A DNA stretch of 64,000 nt from Pedobacter glucosidilyticus (GCF_002483235.1 NZ_DLHN01000009.1:82163-146162); one strand, 5' to 3'; counted from the first letter of the stretch, positions 26,948 through 35,853 are shown. The notes: generated by a model not told the origin, from the letters alone. A program made the numbers and translations.

Positions 26948-28459
26948 TTATATCGATAACGCAAAGCTCAGCGCATCTGAAGCCTTGTGTTTTTTACTTT
27001 CTTTATCTATTTTTTCTATCAAGATAACTTCTCCGTTATCTAGAACAATCTTTTTTTCTAAGCAGTTGGGTAATTGCGATTCAAAATGACCAACATAAAT
27101 TAAAGTCATACCATTACTGCAAAGCTCATCAACCAATTGGTTAAAATGTTGCGTTTGTTGTTTATCTAAACCTTGGCATGGCTCATCCAGAATTAATAAT
27201 TCTGGGTTTTTAATGATGGTTCTTGCCAATAAAACCAATCTTTGTGCGCCTAAGGGTAAGGTGTTTAAAAGTCTATTTTTTTCTTCGGTTAAACCGAAAT
27301 ATTCAACTAGTTCATCTACCAAAATACTTTTAGAATAGGGGAGTTGTCTAAATAAACCTACCGAATCATAAAGACCAGAAGCAACGCTTTCCCATACAGT
27401 TGCTGACGCATCAAAATACCAATGAAACTCTGGAGAAATTAGACCAATATGTTGTTTAATATCCCAAATGCTTTCTCCGCTACCTCTTTTATTACCAAAT
27501 AAGTATAAGGTATTGGCATAAGATTGAGGATGATCTCCGTTTATTAAACTTAATAAGGTTGATTTACCCGAACCATTATGTCCTTGCAATAACCATTTTT
27601 CGCCAGCTTTAACTTCCCAGCTAACATTTTTTAATACTTTTTTATCACCATAACTAATTTGGATATTTTCCATTTTAGCTATTTGCTGTGAGCTATAAAC
27701 TGGCGATGTTCTTAAAAAAGTTGGTATGGTTTTGTTTTCCCTTTGGGGGATGAATTGCTGTAAATCAATTTTCGTATTTACGGTTACCAATTTTTTGTTT
27801 ACAATGGTAGCAAAACGGTTGATTGACGATGGTAAATCATCATCATTACTGATTAAGATTAAAGTTACACCTGCCGATGCAGCTTCATCTAAAAGAAGGT
27901 TTAAGCTTTTTCTTGATTTAAAATCTAATCCTGTATAAGGCTGATCTAAAATAAGTACTTGAGGTTTTAACCATAAAGCCTTAACCAGTTGTAATTTCTT
28001 ATGCTCGCCGCTAGAAAGCTCTATAAGTTGCGAGTTTTGTAGAGATGAAAAATTGAAAATTTCTAAGATTGGTTCAACATCATCAATACTTAAATGATTT
28101 TCTTTAGCGTAATAAGCAAGTTCTGCTTTTACAGTTAAAGTTTCTTTTGCTTGTTGGCTGGTATAGCGTTGCTGATAATAAAAATTAGCAACTCCTTCTA
28201 AATTTTTAAACTGATACCAGCTTTCTACCAACAAAACTTTTGCAGTTAGCTTATTTGTATCGTTAAAATTGATTTTAATATTGCCAGATGCGGCTAATAA
28301 GCCAGCTATCACTTTTGCTAAGGATGTTTTGCCGTTACCGCTTTCTCCATCTAATAACCAGTTTTCTCCAGAAAGGATAGTCCAATTCAAATCCTGTAAC
28401 ACCAGAGATTGCTGGTATTGCAAGTTTAAATTTTGGATATGGACGACTGGTTGTGACAT
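26948..28459 (-). CDS. ModF-like tandem ABC ATPase
   Basis: A cytoplasmic protein of about 503 residues with two ABC nucleotide-binding domains and no membrane part. Domain 1 has Walker A GESGNGKT, signature LSSGEHKKLQLVKAL and Walker B LILDQP, in which the catalytic glutamate is glutamine. Domain 2 has Walker A GHNGSGKST, a diverged signature LPLGAQRLVLLAR and an intact LILDEP. This layout resembles E. coli ModF, whose function is unclear. It is embedded between ilvC and leuA on the same strand. ATG at 28459 is preferred because the ATG at 28471 abuts a repeat and adds only MVKF. No molybdate genes are nearby. Confidence 0.8.
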   Translation of the reverse strand: MSQPVVHIQNLNLQYQQSLVLQDLNWTILSGENWLLDGESGNGKTSLAKVIAGLLAASGNIKINFNDTNKLTAKVLLVESWYQFKNLEGVANFYYQQRYTSQQAKETLTVKAELAYYAKENHLSIDDVEPILEIFNFSSLQNSQLIELSSGEHKKLQLVKALWLKPQVLILDQPYTGLDFKSRKSLNLLLDEAASAGVTLILISNDDDLPSSINRFATIVNKKLVTVNTKIDLQQFIPQRENKTIPTFLRTSPVYSSQQIAKMENIQISYGDKKVLKNVSWEVKAGEKWLLQGHNGSGKSTLLSLINGDHPQSYANTLYLFGNKRGSGESIWDIKQHIGLISPEFHWYFDASATVWESVASGLYDSVGLFRQLPYSKSILVDELVEYFGLTEEKNRLLNTLPLGAQRLVLLARTIIKNPELLILDEPCQGLDKQQTQHFNQLVDELCSNGMTLIYVGHFESQLPNCLEKKIVLDNGEVILIEKIDKESKKHKASDALSFALSI

Positions 28460-28471
28460 AAATTTCACCAT

Positions 28472-28590
28472 TAAATCCCCTCTCTTTCGGAGAGGGGACT
28501 TGTGGACAGAATAAAATTCAACTTTTTTAAATTAATTAATATTTAGCACTCATTTTATTCCCTCTGCTTTGGAGAGGGTTAGGGTGAGGC
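28472..28590. repeat. Dispersed CCCTCTCC repeat, copies 2a and 2b
   Basis: The ilvC-ATPase spacer holds two related pieces. The first (28472-28502) is a hairpin with arms CCCCTCTC and GAGAGGGG. The second (28556-28590), in opposite orientation, reads GCCTCACCCTAACCCTCTCC on the minus strand, nearly identical to the start of the elements at 844 and 54857. About 50 bp of AT-rich DNA separates them. Confidence 0.65.
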
Positions 28591-28596
28591 TTTTTA

Positions 28597-30078
28597 TTAA
28601 GCTGTTTTAATAGCTTTCATAGCTGTCATTGCTTTACGCAATTTTACACCTACAACTTCTACTTGGTGGCTACGTAAAATTTCATTGATTTCTACCAATC
28701 TTCTGTTATCTACAGAACCATCTTTACCTTCATTGAAGTTTTTACCTACTAAGTCTGTATTAACTTTCTTCATGAAATCAGCTAATAAAGGCTTACAAGC
28801 TTGGTCAAACAAATAGCAACCATACTCAGCAGTATCAGAAATTACACGGTTCATCTCAAATAATTTTTTACGAGCGATGGTATTTGCAATAAGTGGAGTT
28901 TCGTGTAAAGACTCGTAGTAAGCAGATTCTGGTTTAATACCAGCCTCAACCATAGTTTCAAAAGCTAACTCAACACCGGCTCTAACAAAAGCAACCATTA
29001 ATAAGTAATTATCAAAGTACTCTTGCTCGCCAATTTTAACATCTCCAGCTGGAGTTTTTTCAAAAGCAGTTTCACCTGTTTCTGCTCTCCAAGCTAATAA
29101 GTTTTTATCGCCGTTAGCCCAATCTTCCATCATGATACGGCTAAACTCGCCACTCATAATATCATCTTGATGCTTTTGGAATAAAGGACGCATAATGTCT
29201 TTTAATTCTTCTGAAACTTCAAAAGCCTTAACTTTAGCAACATTGCTTAAACGATCCATCATACCAGAAACGCCACCATGTTTTAAAGCCTCAGTGATAA
29301 CTTCAACACCATATTGTACCAATTTAGAAGCGTAACCAGCATCAATACCTTTTTCAATCATTTTATCGAAAGAAAGGATAGAGCCAGTTTGTAACAAACC
29401 ACAAAGAATAGTTTGCTCGCCCATTAAATCAGATTTTACCTCCGCAACAAAAGATGATTTTAATACACCAGCTCTGTGGCCACCAGTACCTACGCAATAA
29501 GCTTTTGCTTGTGCTAAACCTTTTCCTTCTGGATCATTTTCTGGGTGTACAGCAATTAGGGTAGGTACACCAAAACCTCTTACATATTCTGCTCTAACCT
29601 CGCTACCAGGGCATTTTGGCGCAACCATAATAACGGTAATATCTTTACGGATTTGCATGCCTTCTTCTACAATATTAAAACCGTGAGAATACAATAGGGT
29701 AGAACCTTGTTTCATTAATGGCATAATTGCATTAACAACCGCAGTATGTTGCTTGTCTGGTGTAAGGTTAACCACTACATCTGCAGAAGGGATTAACTCT
29801 TCATAAGTACCAACTTTAAAGTTGTTTTCTGTAGCGTTTTTCCAAGAGTCACGTTTGCTTTCAATTGCTTCTTTACGTAATGTATAACTTACATCTAAGC
29901 CGCTATCTCTTAAATTTAAGCCTTGGTTTAAGCCTTGTGCGCCGCAACCTACAACTACAATCTTTTTCCCTTTTAAAGCATTTACACCATCTGCAAACTC
30001 AGCATTATCCATGAATTCGCAAACGCCTAATTGGTTTAGTTTTTCTCTAAGAGGTAAAGTATTAAAATAATTTGCCAT
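28597..30078 (-). CDS. ilvC: Ketol-acid reductoisomerase, class II
   Basis: A 493-residue NADPH-dependent enzyme that rearranges and reduces acetolactate and acetohydroxybutyrate in valine and isoleucine synthesis. The Rossmann domain has VVVGCGAQGLNQGLNLRDSG, and two C-terminal knotted domains follow, which makes this the long class II form (E. coli is 491; class I is about 330). The phosphate-contacting segment SYTLRKEAI is present. It lies 139 bp downstream of ilvN, with a 7-base-period tract in the spacer. Confidence 0.97.
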   Translation of the reverse strand: MANYFNTLPLREKLNQLGVCEFMDNAEFADGVNALKGKKIVVVGCGAQGLNQGLNLRDSGLDVSYTLRKEAIESKRDSWKNATENNFKVGTYEELIPSADVVVNLTPDKQHTAVVNAIMPLMKQGSTLLYSHGFNIVEEGMQIRKDITVIMVAPKCPGSEVRAEYVRGFGVPTLIAVHPENDPEGKGLAQAKAYCVGTGGHRAGVLKSSFVAEVKSDLMGEQTILCGLLQTGSILSFDKMIEKGIDAGYASKLVQYGVEVITEALKHGGVSGMMDRLSNVAKVKAFEVSEELKDIMRPLFQKHQDDIMSGEFSRIMMEDWANGDKNLLAWRAETGETAFEKTPAGDVKIGEQEYFDNYLLMVAFVRAGVELAFETMVEAGIKPESAYYESLHETPLIANTIARKKLFEMNRVISDTAEYGCYLFDQACKPLLADFMKKVNTDLVGKNFNEGKDGSVDNRRLVEINEILRSHQVEVVGVKLRKAMTAMKAIKTA

Positions 30079-30094
30079 TGTTTTTTGTTTTTAT

Positions 30095-30217
30095 GTCCGA
30101 AGTTGGAAGTCCGCAGACTGTACCAAGTTCGTTCTTTATATATGTTTGTTTATTGTTTCTATTTTTTACTTAATGCTTATGACTTTAGTCTTCTGACCTC
30201 GGTCTGCCGACTTTAAA
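30095..30217. repeat. Degenerate 7-base-period tract between ilvN and ilvC
   Basis: On the minus strand the spacer after ilvN reads AAGTCGG, CAGACCG, AGGTCAG, AAGACTA, AAGTCAT, AAGCATT and AAGTAAA in seven-base steps. Similar CCGAAGT/GGAAGTC words recur near 30100-30120. No gene is seen. Confidence 0.5.
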
Positions 30218-30820
30218 CTACATCGTAAACACCTTATCGCCATTATTTAGATATTCATTCTCTGCTGCTGGCTCTCCGGGTTCGCGGTTTTCAAATTGTT
30301 TAAGTTTGGTATGGAAACCATCGCTAGCTTTTATAATAGCTACACGGGCACTTCTTACAAATTCTATTAAACCATATTGTTGTAATACTACCACTAAAGC
30401 ATCCGTTTCTTCTCTATGTCCGGTAGTTTCAAAAACGGTGTAATCTTTACGGATAACTACTGCTCTTGCACCATATTCACGTAATAAACGCTCTACACTT
30501 ACATGCTCTGCAATAATTTCGGTTGGTACTTTGTAAAGAGCAAGCTCTTGCCAGATAACATCTTCATTGGTATTGTAGTATACTTTTAATACTTCAACTT
30601 GCTTTTCTAGCTGACGAGCAACTTTTCTTACCACCTCTTCAGTTTCGTTTATCACGATGTTAAAGCGATGAATACTTTCTACCTCAGAAGGTGATGTGTT
30701 TAAGCTTTCGATATTCAGTTTTCTTCTACTAAATATAATTGCTATCCTGCTCAGTAAACCAACCTGGTTTTCGGTATAAACAGTGATGTTAAATTCCTTC
30801 TTTTCTAATTTTGATTCCAT
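30218..30820 (-). CDS. ilvN: Acetolactate synthase small (regulatory) subunit
   Basis: A 200-residue regulatory subunit. An ACT domain (about 10-85) begins FNITVYTENQVGLLSRIAIIFSRR with the SLNTSP turn where valine is sensed in this family, and the conserved C-terminal domain follows. It is longer than E. coli IlvN (96) and like IlvH or other long forms. It starts 20 bp after ilvB, so the two subunits are made together. Valine feedback inhibition is expected from the family but not shown. Confidence 0.93.
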   Translation of the reverse strand: MESKLEKKEFNITVYTENQVGLLSRIAIIFSRRKLNIESLNTSPSEVESIHRFNIVINETEEVVRKVARQLEKQVEVLKVYYNTNEDVIWQELALYKVPTEIIAEHVSVERLLREYGARAVVIRKDYTVFETTGHREETDALVVVLQQYGLIEFVRSARVAIIKASDGFHTKLKQFENREPGEPAAENEYLNNGDKVFTM

Positions 30821-30839
30821 GATTTTTTAAATTGAAGGT

Positions 30840-32561
30840 TTACTTAAGCCTGATTTCACTAACACTACAGCCTTGTGGAACCATAGGGAATACATTATTT
30901 TCTTTAGTTACCATAACTTCTAAAAGGTATGAGCCTTTATGATCAAGCATGGTTTTTAAAGCGTCTTTTAGTTCTGCTCTTTCAGATATTTTTTGTCCGT
31001 CTATGTAGTAACTTTTTGCAAGGGCTACAAAATCCGGACTGGTAATGTCAACAAATGAGTATCTTCTATCGTGGAAAAGCTCTTGCCATTGTCTTACCAT
31101 CCCTAAGAACTGATTATTCAAAATCATGATTTTTACATCAATACCACTTTGCATAATAGTACCTAGTTCTTGTAAAGTCATTTGGAAACCACCATCACCA
31201 ATAACAGCTACTACGGTTTTTTCTGGTGCGCCAAACTTAGCTCCAATAGCTGCCGGTAAAGCAAAGCCCATAGTGCCTAAACCACCGCTGGTAATATTAC
31301 TTCTGGTATGATTAAATTTAGCATAACGGCAAGCTACCATTTGGTGCTGGCCCACATCTGTTACGATAATAGCGTCTCCGTTAGTTAATTGGTTAAGCTG
31401 ATTGATCACCTCGCCCATGGTTAACTCTCCACTTTGAGGATTAATTTCAGCATCGATACACTGAGCAAACTCTTCTTTAGAATAATTATTAAACTTAGCT
31501 AACCATTCTTCATGTTTGTTTTCTTTAACTAAAGCAGTTAATAAAGGTAAAGTCTCTTTACAATCTCCCCATACCGGAACATGAGCTTTCACATTTTTGT
31601 CAATTTCGGCAGGGTCAATATCTAAGTGGATAACCTTAGCTTGTTTAGCATATTTATCTAAACGACCAGTAACACGGTCATCAAAACGCATCCCAATAGC
31701 AATTAAAACATCGCATTCATTGGTTAAAACATTTGGGCCGTAATTACCATGCATACCTAACATCCCAACATTTAAAGGATGGTCTGTAGGGATAGCACCT
31801 GCACCTAAAATTGTCCAAGCGGCAGGAATGCCTGTTTTCTCAACAAAAGCTTTAAACTCTTGTTCGGCATTACCCAATAATACACCTTGGCCGAATAAAA
31901 CAAAAGGTTTTTTAGCTTCATTGATTAAAGCAGCAGCTTGCTCTATATAATTATTTCTAACTATAGGTGTTGGTCTGTAACTTCTGATATGATTACACTT
32001 TTTATAACCTTGGTAAGCAGTTAATTGTATTTGTGCATTCTTTGTAATATCAATAAGTACTGGTCCTGGTCTGCCTGTTTTAGCAATATGAAATGCTTTT
32101 GCTAGTACCTCAGCAATTTCAGAAGCATCAGTTACCTGATAATTCCATTTGGTAACAGGTGTAGTGATATTGATAACATCAGTTTCTTGGAAAGCGTCTG
32201 TTCCTAAAAGATGCGCAAATACTTGTCCAGTGATACATACCATTGGCGTACTATCAATTTGTGCATCAGCTAAACCCGTAATTAAGTTGGTAGCACCTGG
32301 TCCGCTAGTGGCAAATACAACACCTACTTTCCCTGATGTACGGGCATAACCTTGTGCAGCATGTGTTGCACCTTGCTCATGGCGAACCAGAATGTGTTTT
32401 AATCTATCCTGATAATCGTATAAAGCATCATAAATAGGCATAATTGCTCCTCCTGGATATCCAAAAATGGTATCAACACCTTCGGCAATTAAACCGTTTA
32501 ATAAAATTTCTGAGCCTTTAAGCTGTTCTACAGTGATTGCTGTCTCTTCTTCAGAACTCAT
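30840..32561 (-). CDS. ilvB: Acetolactate synthase large (catalytic) subunit
   Basis: A thiamine diphosphate enzyme of about 573 residues, forming acetolactate or acetohydroxybutyrate from pyruvate. Visible are the GYPGGAIMPIYDAL opening, catalytic glutamate in RHEQGATHAAQGYAR, the FAD/middle domain and the ThDP/Mg site VIGDGGFQMTLQELGT with NNQFLGMVRQWQ. ATG at 32561 overlaps the ilvD stop by 11 bp; an upstream ATG at 32585 would add eight residues. The overlap implies translational coupling with ilvD. Confidence 0.95.
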   Translation of the reverse strand: MSSEEETAITVEQLKGSEILLNGLIAEGVDTIFGYPGGAIMPIYDALYDYQDRLKHILVRHEQGATHAAQGYARTSGKVGVVFATSGPGATNLITGLADAQIDSTPMVCITGQVFAHLLGTDAFQETDVINITTPVTKWNYQVTDASEIAEVLAKAFHIAKTGRPGPVLIDITKNAQIQLTAYQGYKKCNHIRSYRPTPIVRNNYIEQAAALINEAKKPFVLFGQGVLLGNAEQEFKAFVEKTGIPAAWTILGAGAIPTDHPLNVGMLGMHGNYGPNVLTNECDVLIAIGMRFDDRVTGRLDKYAKQAKVIHLDIDPAEIDKNVKAHVPVWGDCKETLPLLTALVKENKHEEWLAKFNNYSKEEFAQCIDAEINPQSGELTMGEVINQLNQLTNGDAIIVTDVGQHQMVACRYAKFNHTRSNITSGGLGTMGFALPAAIGAKFGAPEKTVVAVIGDGGFQMTLQELGTIMQSGIDVKIMILNNQFLGMVRQWQELFHDRRYSFVDITSPDFVALAKSYYIDGQKISERAELKDALKTMLDHKGSYLLEVMVTKENNVFPMVPQGCSVSEIRLK

Positions 32562-34230
32562 CAGTAACGCATCCTTCTGTTGCATTTTTTACAAGTTTAA
32601 AATATTTATACAATACCCCGCTTTTTACCGGAGGCTCTGGTTGTGTCCATTTTGCTTTTCTTGTAGCTAATTCTTCATCAGACAGCATCACATTAATGGT
32701 ATTTTTAGTAGCATCAATTTCAATAATGTCATCATCATTAATCAAAGCGATATTACCACCTTCAAATGCTTCAGGAACAATATGACCTACTACAAAACCA
32801 TGTGTACCTCCAGAAAATCTACCATCAGTAATTAATGCTACTGAAGAACCTAAGCCTGCACCAAAAATGGCAGAAGTTGGTTTTAACATTTCTGGCATAC
32901 CTGGTCCACCTTTTGGCCCTACATAACGGATAACTACTACATCACCTGCTTTAACTTTTCCTGATGATATACCTTCAATAAGTGCCGACTCTCCATTAAA
33001 AACTCTTGCTGGTCCAGAGAAACGTTCACCTTCTTTACCTGATATTTTAGCAACACTACCTTGAGTAGCAATATTGCCATATAGCATTTGTAAGTGACCG
33101 GTAGTTTTTATTGGGTTTTCTATAGGGAAAATAATTTTCTGCTCATCAAAGTCAAGGTCTTTAGCTTCGGCAACGTTTTCAGCAACGGTTTTTCCTGTAA
33201 CGGTTAAACAATCACCATGGATTAAACCTTTCTTTAAAAGATATTTCATAATAGCTGGTGTTCCGCCTAATTCATGAACATCTTCCATCATGTATTTTCC
33301 GCTAGGTTTTAAATCTGCAATTACCGGTACGCTATCGCTGATGTCTTGGAAATCTTTCATGCTGAGGTCTACACCTACAGATCTAGCCATGGCTATCATG
33401 TGTAAAACAGCATTGGTTGAGCCACCCATCACCATAATAACCACCATAGCGTTATGAAAAGCTTTACGAGTCATGATATCACGTGGTTTGATATCTTTCT
33501 CTAATAAAATCCTGATGAATTTGCCAGCTTCTAAACATTCATCTTTTTTCTCTTGGCTTAAAGCCGGATTTGATGAACTGTAAGGCAAACTCATACCTAA
33601 TGCTTCTATAGCAGAAGACATGGTATTAGCAGTATACATACCACCACATGCTCCAGCACCCGGACAAGAATGTTCTATAATACCTTGGTAGTCTTCTTCG
33701 CTAAGGTTTCCTGCAATTTTTTGTCCTAAAGCTTCAAAAGCTGATACGATATTTAAAGACTGTCCTTTATAATTTCCAGAATGGATAGTACCACCATAAA
33801 CCATAATAGATGGTCTGTTTAACCTTCCCATGGCAATGATAGCTCCAGGCATGTTCTTATCGCAACCAGGTAAAGCTATTAAAGCATCATAGTAATGACC
33901 GCCACAAACAGTTTCTATAGAGTCTGCAATAACATCTCTTGATACCAAAGAAAAACGCATCCCATCTGTGCCATTAGTAATACCATCACTAATACCAATG
34001 GTATGAAATTTTAAACCTACAAGATTATGGTTCCAGACACCTTTTTTTACAATATCAGCTAAATCATTTAAGTGCATGTTACAAGTGTTACCATCATAAC
34101 CCATGCTGGCAATACCTACTTGTGCTTTTGCTAAATCTTCTCTTGTTAAGCCAATTCCATAAAGCATTGCTTGTGATGCAGGCTGTGTCTGATCTTGAGT
34201 AATAGTCTTACTATACTTATTTAATTCCAT
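32551..34230 (-). CDS. ilvD: Dihydroxy-acid dehydratase
   Basis: A 559-residue iron-sulfur enzyme that dehydrates dihydroxy acids to 2-oxoisovalerate and 2-oxo-3-methylvalerate. Cluster cysteines occur in GCDKNMPGAI and CPGAGACGGMYTANTMSSA; the C-terminal TDGRFSGGTHGFVVGHI and PEPPVKSGVLYKY stretches are typical. Length matches the family. Its first base overlaps the last base of ilvE, and its 3' end overlaps ilvB, so ilvE-ilvD-ilvB form one tight unit. Confidence 0.97.
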   Translation of the reverse strand: MELNKYSKTITQDQTQPASQAMLYGIGLTREDLAKAQVGIASMGYDGNTCNMHLNDLADIVKKGVWNHNLVGLKFHTIGISDGITNGTDGMRFSLVSRDVIADSIETVCGGHYYDALIALPGCDKNMPGAIIAMGRLNRPSIMVYGGTIHSGNYKGQSLNIVSAFEALGQKIAGNLSEEDYQGIIEHSCPGAGACGGMYTANTMSSAIEALGMSLPYSSSNPALSQEKKDECLEAGKFIRILLEKDIKPRDIMTRKAFHNAMVVIMVMGGSTNAVLHMIAMARSVGVDLSMKDFQDISDSVPVIADLKPSGKYMMEDVHELGGTPAIMKYLLKKGLIHGDCLTVTGKTVAENVAEAKDLDFDEQKIIFPIENPIKTTGHLQMLYGNIATQGSVAKISGKEGERFSGPARVFNGESALIEGISSGKVKAGDVVVIRYVGPKGGPGMPEMLKPTSAIFGAGLGSSVALITDGRFSGGTHGFVVGHIVPEAFEGGNIALINDDDIIEIDATKNTINVMLSDEELATRKAKWTQPEPPVKSGVLYKYFKLVKNATEGCVTDEF

Positions 34231-35108
34231 TATATTATTACTTCGAAACTTAATTTATCTAATACTAAATTCTTGTATGCTCTTTGTATGGTTGCGCCAA
34301 GCGAGTCTTTGAAAGGCGTTTTATATATTTTATCGTCCAAAGAGGCTATTCCAACAACTTCAACTGCTGTGCTACACAAAAATGCGCTATCTGCGTTTTT
34401 TAGTTCTTCTACAGAAATAAGCTTTTCTATAACTTCTATATCCAATTGTTTGGCTATTTTAATAATAGTTGCTCTTGTAATACCGGGTAAAATATAAGCT
34501 GAGATTTCTGGAGTATAGAGCTTTCCATTTTTCTCTATAAAAATATTTGCACCGGGTGCTTCTGCTACATAGCCTCTAACATCTAACTGTATAGCATCAT
34601 CATATCCATTTTGTGCGGCATCTGTTGTAGCTAAAATAGAATTGATATAATTACCTGTAAGTTTTGCATCTACCGGTACTGATTTTGGATTTGGTCTTTC
34701 AAACCTAGAAATGCAAGTATTTAATGATTTATGAGCATCATAATAATCCCAATGCCAAGCCATTATGGTAATTTCAGATTGCTGATTTACTTTTAAATCC
34801 ATACCAGCTCCACAAGTAACCAAAGGTCTTAAATAAGCGTTCTTTAACCTGTTTTTATGTAAAACTTTATAAGAAACTTCTATCAATTCTTCTATATCCC
34901 AGTGAAAAGGAATATTTACTTTTTCACAAGAGCGCTGAAGGCGTTCAAGATGCTCACGGACTTTAAAAAGTTTTACACCATTATTGGTTTGATAAGATCT
35001 GATACCCTCAAAAGCTCCAAAACCGTAATGAACAGTCTGGCTGAAAATATCTATACCGGCATGTTCTGCCTGGAAAAACTCTCCATTTTGGTATATAATT
35101 GTTTTCAT
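34230..35108 (-). CDS. ilvE: Branched-chain amino acid aminotransferase
   Basis: A 292-residue fold-type IV PLP enzyme that makes Val, Leu and Ile from their oxo acids. The catalytic lysine is in DAKLTGNYINSI, with FEGIRSYQ at the N-terminus, YLRPLVTCG, the EAPGANIFI strand and the phosphate-binding LPGITRATII loop. It is the first structural gene of the ilv-leu cluster. Its start lies 26 bp downstream of the U run of the attenuator terminator, so its expression depends on read-through. Length is normal for bacterial IlvE (about 300). Confidence 0.95.
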   Translation of the reverse strand: MKTIIYQNGEFFQAEHAGIDIFSQTVHYGFGAFEGIRSYQTNNGVKLFKVREHLERLQRSCEKVNIPFHWDIEELIEVSYKVLHKNRLKNAYLRPLVTCGAGMDLKVNQQSEITIMAWHWDYYDAHKSLNTCISRFERPNPKSVPVDAKLTGNYINSILATTDAAQNGYDDAIQLDVRGYVAEAPGANIFIEKNGKLYTPEISAYILPGITRATIIKIAKQLDIEVIEKLISVEELKNADSAFLCSTAVEVVGIASLDDKIYKTPFKDSLGATIQRAYKNLVLDKLSFEVII

Positions 35109-35133
35109 TTCTACTTTATTGGGTTTAAATGAT

Positions 35134-35161
35134 AAAAAAAAAGCCTTCTTTATTGGAAGGC
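35134..35161 (-). terminator. Attenuator terminator in front of ilvE
   Basis: On the minus strand GCCTTC pairs with GAAGGC (35156-35161 with 35143-35148) around a 7-nt loop, followed by nine U (35134-35142). It sits between the leader peptide and ilvE, where an ordinary terminator would silence the operon, so conditional read-through is implied. Confidence 0.85.
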
Positions 35162-35179
35162 ATCTTTAATTTTATGTAG

Positions 35180-35260
35180 CTAATTAAAACATGCCTTAGA
35201 CTGTGTACCTAGTAAAATAGGTAAAAAAATAACGACTAAGTTTATAGCTATTAAAATCAT
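35180..35260 (-). CDS. Branched-chain amino acid leader peptide
   Basis: A 26-codon ORF ATG (35260) to TAG (35180). It begins MILIAINLVVIFLPILL: five Ile, five Leu and two Val codons in the first 17, including runs of adjacent control codons. Its last codons contain TAAGGCATGT (35189-35198), complementary to the 5' side of the terminator stem (ATGCCTT, 35157-35163). Stalling at Ile/Leu/Val codons would leave this segment free to block the terminator. Completing translation would cover it and let the terminator form. This is the classical ilv-type attenuation logic. The call is by pattern; no homologue is known to me in this phylum. Confidence 0.8.
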   Translation of the reverse strand: MILIAINLVVIFLPILLGTQSKACFN

Positions 35261-35295
35261 ATTTATACTTTATTTTTTATCAACTTTAATCTTCT

Positions 35296-35326
35296 CAAGG
35301 TAAGGCATGTAATATTTATTGTCAAG
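35296..35326 (-). promoter_or_regulatory. Candidate ilv operon promoter
   Basis: On the minus strand TTG (35323-35325, in CTTGACA) is followed after 20 bases by TACCTTG (35296-35302), close to TAnnTTTG. Transcription would start near 35290, about 30 bases before the leader peptide. If so, the extra complementary segment at 35301-35310 lies in the promoter and is not transcribed. Confidence 0.45.
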
Positions 35327-35551
35327 AGTAAAGCATTAAAAAAGCTAAAAAAAATATAATTTCATTAAATAATGCGAAACAGAATAATATTTGCTCTTGA
35401 AGCGCCAAACCATTATAAATTTCATAATTTTTGAACCAAAAATGAAAATGGTATTTAGTACAAAATCAACTTTTGCTATGCAAGCATTGTATTTTGAGAG
35501 CTAAATCTTCTTAAAATGTAAGATGGGCTTTAAAAATTTAAAATTTTGGTC
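35311..35551. other. AT-rich spacer between the ilv promoter and the atp terminator
   Basis: About 240 bp, part of the 344-bp gap between the leader peptide and atpC. No ORF, RNA or repeat is supported. No further exact TAnnTTTG element was found on the minus strand. Confidence 0.5.
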
Positions 35552-35586
35552 AAAAAAAAACCGATAACTTCAGCCATCGGTTTTTT
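35552..35586 (-). terminator. Terminator of atpD-atpC, possibly bidirectional
   Basis: AAACCGAT (35558-35565) pairs with ATCGGTTT (35576-35583) around a 10-nt loop, with A and T runs on both sides. It lies 19 bp after the atpC stop in the minus direction. Confidence 0.85.
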
Positions 35587-35604
35587 CATTTTAAAAAGCT
35601 TTAA

Positions 35605-35853
35605 TTAGCTTTCTATTACTCCTTCTGCAAGAACAATAATCTTATTATCAATAACTTCTATTGCACCGCCGTTGATGATAAGCTTTTCTGTCTTACTTGC
35701 TGTTCTGATGATAACTTGTCCTTTCTCTAAAGTTGAGATGATAGGAGCGTGGTTATTGAGTACTTCAAAAGAACCCATCGTTCCCGGAACAGTTACTGAT
35801 GTAACTTCACCATCAAATACTTTTTTATCTGGAGTTAATATTTCTAAATTCAT
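35605..35853 (-). CDS. atpC: ATP synthase F1 epsilon subunit, short form
   Basis: An 82-residue subunit of the F1 central stalk. It contains only the N-terminal beta-sandwich: LEILTPDKKVFDGEVTSVTVPG, GSFEVLNNHAPIISTL and IINGGAIEVIDNKIIVLAE. The C-terminal helical hairpin that can inhibit ATP hydrolysis in E. coli is absent; this short form is common in Bacteroidota. It follows atpD by 74 bp, and that spacer can form a strong hairpin. The other atp genes lie elsewhere in the genome, which is usual in this phylum. Confidence 0.93.
   Translation of the reverse strand: MNLEILTPDKKVFDGEVTSVTVPGTMGSFEVLNNHAPIISTLEKGQVIIRTASKTEKLIINGGAIEVIDNKIIVLAEGVIES

Noticed and set aside
32562..32585. Upstream ATG (32585) for ilvB
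   Set aside because: It would deepen the overlap with ilvD to 35 bp; the ATG at 32561 gives an 11-bp overlap and an ordinary N-terminus. The longer form cannot be ruled out.
35301..35310. Segment 1 as a certain part of the ilv attenuator
   Set aside because: It overlaps the best promoter candidate, so it may not be in the transcript; it is reported only as a possibility.
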